From Shimia sp022448905 (GTDB lineage Bacteria; Pseudomonadota; Alphaproteobacteria; Rhodobacterales; Rhodobacteraceae), in NCBI RefSeq assembly GCF_047126315.1, contig NZ_CP138953.1:1488001-1552000 (forward strand): DNA of 64,000 nt, read 5' to 3'. The notes beneath the pieces were generated by a model. That model was not told the origin of the DNA, made no database searches, and was given only the letters and a program-made list of their open reading frames with translations. Positions 58,687 through 64,000 of this stretch are shown one piece after another. Each line of letters begins with the position of its first letter. Position 1 is the first letter of the stretch. The position numbers and the translations under genes were made by a program.

Positions 58687-58956
58687 ATGAGCACCAATCG
58701 TGAGACGCTGACCAAAGAATTGCTCGAACTGGTCGCGCAGGAAGGCATGGTGGAACCTTCTGAAATCACACCAGAAAGACCGCTTGAGGAGCTGGACATT
58801 CAGTCCGCGGACTTTGTGATGATCCTCATGGCAATTGAGGAAAAATACGGCGCTTATGTCTCAGTGGACAATGAGCTGACCGACGTTGTGACGGTGCAGG
58901 ATCTGTTAAACCTCGCGATCTCCAAAATCGAAGCGCATCAGGCCGCAGAGGCGTGA
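58687..58956 (+). CDS. Acyl carrier protein-like protein
   Basis: 89 residues, acidic, four-helix PP-binding fold. Ser40 in LDIQSADFVMIL is the likely phosphopantetheine site, replacing the classic DSLD/E context, so it is not the housekeeping AcpP. GGAAGAA lies eight bases before ATG 58687. Its stop overlaps the next start (GTGA), so carrier and synthase are made together. Confidence 0.85.
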   Translation: MSTNRETLTKELLELVAQEGMVEPSEITPERPLEELDIQSADFVMILMAIEEKYGAYVSVDNELTDVVTVQDLLNLAISKIEAHQAAEA

Positions 58957-60167
58957 GCCGCGTCGTCGTCACCGGCCTCGGCGCCGTTTCCGCCTGCGGT
59001 CTTGGCGCGGCCAAATTGATTGAGGCCACGCAGACGGGGCGCTCCGGTGTCAAACCTATTTCATTTGACGATCTGGATGCGCAACGGGTTAAAACGGCTG
59101 CGCGTTTGTCTGAGACTGATCTGGCGGAGGTGTTGGGGGAAAAGCCGCACCGCATGCGCGAACCTGTGGTGGAATACGCATTATCTGCTGCACGTGAGGC
59201 CGTAGCGCAGGCTGGCCTGTCTGAGACGCATTTTGGCGAGGCTTGTGGTGTCTCGATTGGGTCTGGGTTTGGTGGCGGGCAGACACTCAATGTCAATTAT
59301 ATGAAGTTTGGGCGAGAGGGGTCGATGCGCTTGGATCCCATGTCTGTGCCCAAAATCATGAACAACGCCGCCGCCAGCTGGGTCTCCATGGAGTTTGGCG
59401 CAACCGGTCCGGCGCTGTGCCTCGCCACCGCCTGTTCGTCGGGCAGCCAGTCCATTGGTATGGGCTATCAGATGATCGCCTCTGGCCAAGTGGATCGCTG
59501 CCTAGCTGGCGGTTCGGAAGCCTGTCTGGAAAGCGGCGTGTTTCGAGTCTGGGAGCTGCTTCGGGTGATGACGGCGGATGTGAACCGCCCGTTCAGCAAA
59601 GACCGCAATGGCATGATCCTTGGCGAAGGCGCGGGGGTTCTGGTGCTGGAAAGCCTGGAAAGCGCTGAGGCACGCGGGGCGGCTATCTTGTGTGAACTGG
59701 TTGGCTTTGGCACCAACTCCGACGCCGGTGATCTCTTGCGCCCCGATCCCAACCGCGCTGCCGCCTGTATGCGCATTGCGCTCAAGTCCGCGAGCCTGAC
59801 GCCTTCGGACGTCGGCTATGTGAACGCCCATGGCACCGGCACGGTGGCCAATGACGTGAACGAGGTGACGGCGCTGCGCGACGTGTTTGGTGATGATCTA
59901 GACGGGCTGGATGTCTCCTCCACCAAGCCCATCCACGGCCACGGGCTTGGCGCGGCGGGCGCTTTGGAAATGATCGTCGCCATCGGCGCGTTGCAACGTC
60001 AATCGGTGCCGCCGACTATCAACTTCACCGAGGTCGACCCCAAGATCGGCCTTGATCCGGTTGCCAATGTGGCCAAGCCCAAACCGTTGGGTGCCGTTAT
60101 GTCCAACTCGCTGGCGTTTGGTGGCATCAACGCAACCTTGATTGCCAGGGCCTATGCCCCAAATTGA
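58953..60167 (+). CDS. Beta-ketoacyl-ACP synthase II-like (FabF-type) ketosynthase
   Basis: 404 residues from GTG 58953, overlapping the ACP stop by 4 bases. Thiolase-fold condensing enzyme with the full Cys-His-His set: C161 in ATACSSGSQ, H293 in NAHGTGT, H330 in KPIHGHGLGAAG, where FabF has Thr or Ser-Gly-His. Extends an acyl chain on the neighbouring carrier by Claisen condensation. The distinct carrier suggests a dedicated product rather than bulk fatty acid. Confidence 0.9.
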   Translation: MSRVVVTGLGAVSACGLGAAKLIEATQTGRSGVKPISFDDLDAQRVKTAARLSETDLAEVLGEKPHRMREPVVEYALSAAREAVAQAGLSETHFGEACGVSIGSGFGGGQTLNVNYMKFGREGSMRLDPMSVPKIMNNAAASWVSMEFGATGPALCLATACSSGSQSIGMGYQMIASGQVDRCLAGGSEACLESGVFRVWELLRVMTADVNRPFSKDRNGMILGEGAGVLVLESLESAEARGAAILCELVGFGTNSDAGDLLRPDPNRAAACMRIALKSASLTPSDVGYVNAHGTGTVANDVNEVTALRDVFGDDLDGLDVSSTKPIHGHGLGAAGALEMIVAIGALQRQSVPPTINFTEVDPKIGLDPVANVAKPKPLGAVMSNSLAFGGINATLIARAYAPN

Positions 60168-60933
60168 GATGGGCGCAGACCTGCGGCAGTTGGCAACCGG
60201 TGTGGCCGAGAGCGACAGCGCAGCTTTGTCCGAGTTGACCGCTGAGCTCCTAAAGCTTCCTGCCAAAGCCATTCGGCTCTCAACCCGCGCCGCCTTCTTG
60301 CTGGGCGATCCCGCGCTTGCGGAGGTTCGGGGCAACCTCACTGCACAAGCCGGCACGTTTGCTGTTCATGAAAGCCAACGGATCACTGGGATATCCAACC
60401 AATCCTTGTCAGCGGGGGCAAGTGTTTTGGTGTCCACTCAAGCCGACGCCAGATCGGCGCGCCTGGGCTTTCAGATTGAGGACACAGAGGCTGCGCTTGA
60501 AACCCGCGTCCGCTTTCTGACGCCAGAGGCAATCCGCGCCCTGTCCGCACCCGAGCTTCAGACCAACATGCTGGGGCAGGGGGCACAAACCTTTGCGACA
60601 TTGCCGCTCGCCGCAACCCATATCGCGCGCTACACCACATTGGCGCACGATCCAAATCCGCTGCACGTAGACAAAGCCGCCGCACAAGCGGCCGGTTTCA
60701 AGGATGTGATTGCGCCGGGCATGTTGCTGTGTGCCTTGGCGGAGATGGCTTTTGCGCAGACCAGTCCCAACACCCAAATCCAAGACCTCCGCGCCCGCTT
60801 CTTGTCGCCCGCGTTGGTCAATACCTCGGTTCAGGTGGTCGTTTCGCAAACATCAAAAACAAAATCGCGGGTGTTTGTGGTCAGCGAAACACAAGACATC
60901 CACGCCATCGTGGACATTTTCACCGCCGCCTAA
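60154..60933 (+). CDS. MaoC-like dehydratase/hydratase
   Basis: 259 residues from ATG 60154, which overlaps the ketosynthase by 14 bases and has AGGG upstream; ATG 60169 is the alternative. The C-terminal half is a hotdog with the hydratase motif AHDPNPLHVDKAAAQAAGF (catalytic Asp and His) and APGML. The N-terminal half is probably a second, degenerate hotdog. It would dehydrate a 3-hydroxyacyl chain, although no ketoreductase is encoded here. Confidence 0.82.
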   Translation: MPQIEMGADLRQLATGVAESDSAALSELTAELLKLPAKAIRLSTRAAFLLGDPALAEVRGNLTAQAGTFAVHESQRITGISNQSLSAGASVLVSTQADARSARLGFQIEDTEAALETRVRFLTPEAIRALSAPELQTNMLGQGAQTFATLPLAATHIARYTTLAHDPNPLHVDKAAAQAAGFKDVIAPGMLLCALAEMAFAQTSPNTQIQDLRARFLSPALVNTSVQVVVSQTSKTKSRVFVVSETQDIHAIVDIFTAA

Positions 60934-60936
60934 CCC

Positions 60937-61320
60937 TCACTGACAGGCGTAATAGGCCCAGATCATCACCAGATAGGTCAGTTGATGCAGCGCCTGATCG
61001 GTGCCCATCGCGTACCAGTAAAGCGGTTGATCCGGGGTCAGGTTGCGGTTCACCGAATAGCGCGCCTTGGCCCAGTCAATGTGGAAATGCACAATGAACT
61101 CCACCAGCACCATCCAGAAAATCAGCATTGGGCTGGCACCAAACACGGCCAGAACAAGGATCGAGAAAACCGCATGGATGCCCGCGTGCTGCGCGCGCCC
61201 CATATGCCAGTATTTCTCGCGGCCCATGATCATCTTGGCGTTCTGCAGGAAAAAATCCGCCACCAAGTGTTTGATCTGAAGTGCCGCGACCAGCAACAAC
61301 ACTGTCGTGATCTGGTCCAT
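60937..61320 (-). CDS. DUF3307 family membrane protein
   Basis: 127 residues. LQIKHLVADFFLQNAKMIMG near the N-terminus and FIVHFHIDWAKARY are the DUF3307 signature; about four membrane segments. Function unknown. GAGGTCT lies directly before ATG 61320. Three bases separate its stop from the convergent MaoC gene; divergent from the ABC-like gene. Confidence 0.85.
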   Translation of the reverse strand: MDQITTVLLLVAALQIKHLVADFFLQNAKMIMGREKYWHMGRAQHAGIHAVFSILVLAVFGASPMLIFWMVLVEFIVHFHIDWAKARYSVNRNLTPDQPLYWYAMGTDQALHQLTYLVMIWAYYACQ

Positions 61321-61501
61321 AGACCTCGCCCCATCCTAAGTTCTGAAAAGAGACTAGCGGTAGAATCAAGGAACAGCAAACCTCTGTTTTCACTCTAGCA
61401 AACTTCGATTAAGAATCCGTTTGAACAGGCCCCACTTCGGTTGGTAGCATTTGCCGAATGGGACGGCGCGGACCCCGCGCTGCAAACCGGGAGTAGACGG
61501 T

Positions 61502-64000
61502 ATCGAACGCTCATTATTTGCCTTCATCTGGAAGTATTCAAAACGTGACCAGATGGTGCTTCTGGTCCTGACGGTCTGTCTTTTTCCGTTGCAGTTCCTG
61601 ACCTTGGAGCTGCCCAAACGCATCATCAACGACGCGATTGATGCGGACACCTCCTACATCGACGTGCTCAATTGGGAGATGACGCAGGAAAACTACCTGA
61701 TCATGCTCAGTGTTTTGTTTCTGCTGGCGGTCTTGTTCCACGGCCTGATGAAAATGCGCATCAACACCATGAAAGGAGTGCTCTCGGAACGTATGCTGCG
61801 CCGCTATCGCTACACGCTGATTTCCCGCATCACCCGCTTCCCGCAGCCCTACCTGCGCCGCACCTCTCAAGGCGAAATGGTCAGCATGGTCACAGCCGAG
61901 GCCGAACCGCTTGGCGGCATGATGGGCGACGCAATCAGCCTGCCGGTGATGCAGGCCGGGCAAATGCTCACCATCCTGACCTTCCTGTTTCTGCAAAACG
62001 TCTGGTTTGGCCTCGCGGCAATCGCGCTGATCCCCTTGCAGGCCTGGCTCATTCCCAAGCTGCAACGTCAGATCAACCTCTTGAACAAAGACCGCATTGT
62101 GCAGGTCCGTCATCTCGCCGCTGAAATTGGCGAAACCGCCACCGGCACGCCCGAGCTGCGCGGCAACGGCGGCTGGCGCTTCCGCCTATCGCAAATCACC
62201 CGCCGTCTGGGAACGCTCTTCCTGATCCGCCTGTCGATCTACAAGAAGAAGTTCTTCATGAAGTTCCTCAACAACTTCATCACCCAGCTGACGCCGTTCT
62301 TCTTTTACCTCGTGGGCGGCCTTCTTGTGATCCGCGGTCAAGTCACCCTCGGCGCGCTTGTGGCGGCTTTGGCGGCGTACAAAGACCTGTCTTCGCCGTG
62401 GAAAGAACTGCTGAACTACTACAACCGCGTTGCCGATCTGTCCCTGCGGTGGCACTTGATCGGCGATCGTTTTGGCCCATCCGGTATGGTGGATGAAGAG
62501 CTGATCGACAATGAGCCCGACGACATCCCACGCCTGACCGGCGACATCGTTCTCAAAGACGTCTACGTCCGTGACCACGATGGCGACAGCGTGTTGGAAA
62601 ACATCTCCACAACCGTGCGCCAAGGCGCAGTGATCGGCATCCGCTCGCAAGACGCCGAAGAGCGCCGGGCCGTGGCCGAGCTGTTCACACGTGAGATCAC
62701 GCCTTTGAGCGGCTCGCTCTCCATTGGCGACGTCAAACTCAACGACCTGCACCAACGCGTGATCGCCACCCGCGTGGGCTACGCCGACCCGTCGCCCTAC
62801 GTGTTTGAAGGCACCTTTGGCGACAACGTGCTGATGCCGCTCAAGCAAAAACCGCTCTCCGATCTTCCCGACCCCATGGGCGAGGCGGAAGAGAAAAAAC
62901 GCGCCTATGAATCCAGCCGCACCGGTAACAGCGCCGATCGTCTGTTCTCGGATTGGGTCAATCCAGCGCTTGGTGATCTGACCAACGAAGACGATGTGCA
63001 CGCCTGGTGGGTGAAAGTCATGGACGCCACCGGCGCGGGCAATGCCCTGTTCCGCAAAGGTCTGGACCAACCCTTTGCTGAGAGCGACCACCCGGAATTG
63101 GCGCAAACTCTTGTCGATCTGCGCCCGCAAATCCGCGCGGCGCTGGACAAGGCAGGCCTCACCAAATCCTACTTCCGCTTTGACCGCGAGCAGTACAACC
63201 CGGCCCTGCCTGTGGCCGCCAACCTGTTCTTTGCCACCCCGCGGCAGATGATCACCGATGGCCGCGAAGAGCGCATCAGCGAGTTCCTGAAACTGCTGCA
63301 AGAGCTGGGCATCGAAGAGAGCATCCTGCGCATGAGCCGCGAAGTGGTGGAAATGCTGAACCAGACCTTTGGCGTGGACGGCACCGACCACCCGCTGTTC
63401 CAGCAGCTTGGTTTTGATCCGGATGACTTCACCCGCAATGTGGAGCTATTTGCCAAGAGCCGTGATGTGCGGCTGGCCAATATGACACAAGAAGAGCTGG
63501 AGCAGATGATCTCGCTGCCGCTTCTTGTGTCGGCAGAACGCATCGGCGCGGGCTTTAGCGATGAGCTCAAGCAATCCATTTTAGAACTGCGCCATTCCGA
63601 GGCGCAAAAGCTGTCAGAATGGACCGCCGTCTATTTTGCCCCCCTGCGCGAAGACCGCTACGCTCCCGGCCTGACGGTGCTGGAAAACGCGATCTTTGGC
63701 AAACTTGCCGCCTCTGCGGGCCCCCGTGCCGAGCAAATTCGCGACATCGTTGCGCAAACACTGGCAGAAGCCGGGATGAAACAAGAGGTGGCCGAGCTGC
63801 TGTTTGCCGTGCCCACCGGCATTGGCGGCGCAGGGCTGCCCTCTGCCTTTGCCGAACCGCTCGCCATCAGGCGCGCGGCGATCAAAAAGCCCGATGTGAT
63901 GATCCTCAACCGCTGTCTTGCCAACTATGAGGAAGGCCAGGCCGCTCATACCATCGCCAACCTGCGCGAACTGCTGCCCAACACAACCTTCCTCTATCTG
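61502..64000 (+). CDS. Large ABC-transporter-like protein with degenerate ATPase motifs, 3' end beyond the window
   Basis: 833 codons are in the window and the frame is open at 64000. Residues about 1-330 are an ABC exporter membrane domain (KRIINDAIDAD, SQGEMVSMVTAEAE, VRHLAAEIGETATGTPELRG as the coupling region). The following ATPase-like part (from about 345) has VIGIRSQDAEERRAVAELF where Walker A should be, and LPSAFAEPLAIRRAAIKKPD then VMILNR where LSGGQ and Walker B belong, so ATP hydrolysis looks lost. About 270 residues are inserted between YVFEGTFGDNVL and LTVLENAIFGKL. The natural start, MERSLFAFIWKYSKRDQ-like, is encoded with ATC at 61502, eight bases after GGGAG; TTG 61451 is the only ordinary upstream start. 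Confidence 0.75.
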   Translation, partial: MERSLFAFIWKYSKRDQMVLLVLTVCLFPLQFLTLELPKRIINDAIDADTSYIDVLNWEMTQENYLIMLSVLFLLAVLFHGLMKMRINTMKGVLSERMLRRYRYTLISRITRFPQPYLRRTSQGEMVSMVTAEAEPLGGMMGDAISLPVMQAGQMLTILTFLFLQNVWFGLAAIALIPLQAWLIPKLQRQINLLNKDRIVQVRHLAAEIGETATGTPELRGNGGWRFRLSQITRRLGTLFLIRLSIYKKKFFMKFLNNFITQLTPFFFYLVGGLLVIRGQVTLGALVAALAAYKDLSSPWKELLNYYNRVADLSLRWHLIGDRFGPSGMVDEELIDNEPDDIPRLTGDIVLKDVYVRDHDGDSVLENISTTVRQGAVIGIRSQDAEERRAVAELFTREITPLSGSLSIGDVKLNDLHQRVIATRVGYADPSPYVFEGTFGDNVLMPLKQKPLSDLPDPMGEAEEKKRAYESSRTGNSADRLFSDWVNPALGDLTNEDDVHAWWVKVMDATGAGNALFRKGLDQPFAESDHPELAQTLVDLRPQIRAALDKAGLTKSYFRFDREQYNPALPVAANLFFATPRQMITDGREERISEFLKLLQELGIEESILRMSREVVEMLNQTFGVDGTDHPLFQQLGFDPDDFTRNVELFAKSRDVRLANMTQEELEQMISLPLLVSAERIGAGFSDELKQSILELRHSEAQKLSEWTAVYFAPLREDRYAPGLTVLENAIFGKLAASAGPRAEQIRDIVAQTLAEAGMKQEVAELLFAVPTGIGGAGLPSAFAEPLAIRRAAIKKPDVMILNRCLANYEEGQAAHTIANLRELLPNTTFLYL

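Overview
The window looks like chromosome of a marine alphaproteobacterium of the Roseobacter group (Rhodobacterales). Reasons: the alphaproteobacterial RpoB/RpoC and the rpsL-rpsG-fusA-tuf string, a hom-glpX-recJ neighbourhood, Lrp-paired enzymes, a two-gene-unit tRNA-Glu, DUF3307, and coding sequence that is about 60% GC by eye. Identifications rest on reading the sequence and recognising families; no search was run. No IS element, phage, CRISPR array or rRNA was seen.

Layout. 1-16 kb: a partial flavin monooxygenase faces away from rpoB-rpoC (strong terminator after rpoC); a DMT transporter and a glycosyltransferase-like gene converge; then a consensus promoter drives rpsL-rpsG-fusA-tuf. 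16-22.5 kb: a tandem SpoIIAA-like gene and a family-5 peptide ABC importer operon (binding protein, two permeases, one fused double ATPase). 22.5-33 kb: trmO, an Lrp regulator with a succinate-semialdehyde dehydrogenase, two tandem tRNA-Glu genes, and a minus-strand block hom - RTX/cadherin-like secreted protein - glpX - recJ. 33-36 kb: TetR regulator, sugar-type (GPH) transporter, pirin.

36.5-43.3 kb: a same-strand acyl-CoA/oxidation-type gene run (acyl-CoA ligase, Asp-nucleophile epoxide-hydrolase-like enzyme, nitronate monooxygenase, histidine phosphatase, ACAD10/11-like phosphotransferase, SDR, PaaI thioesterase). 43.3-45.3 kb: a class V aminotransferase divergent from an Lrp regulator. 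45.4-49.9 kb: an arsenic operon arsR-arsC-acr3-GAPDH-arsJ, which combines As(III) efflux with the arsenate-trapping GAPDH/ArsJ route. 50-57 kb: an adenylate cyclase/TPR protein and lepA flanked by two AT-richer orphan genes. 57-58 kb is about 1.2 kb without a confident gene. 58-64 kb: rhodanese, a compact ACP - ketosynthase - MaoC cluster, DUF3307, and the start of a large ABC-transporter-like protein whose ATPase motifs appear lost and whose best start codon is ATC.

The most unusual signal is a family of at least nine intergenic structured repeats between 40.87 and 57.10 kb. Each has a short hairpin abutting a larger stem with arms of the type GGNCGCGCCCGACC, enclosing a second hairpin. Several copies show compensating changes in both arms, so the fold, not the letters, seems conserved. 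Other regulatory structure includes a hairpin that holds the ribosome binding site of the aldehyde dehydrogenase gene, a perfect ArsR-type operator over the arsR start, a 9-bp-arm operator at 39.12 kb, and an 11-bp phased triple repeat before the ACP gene.
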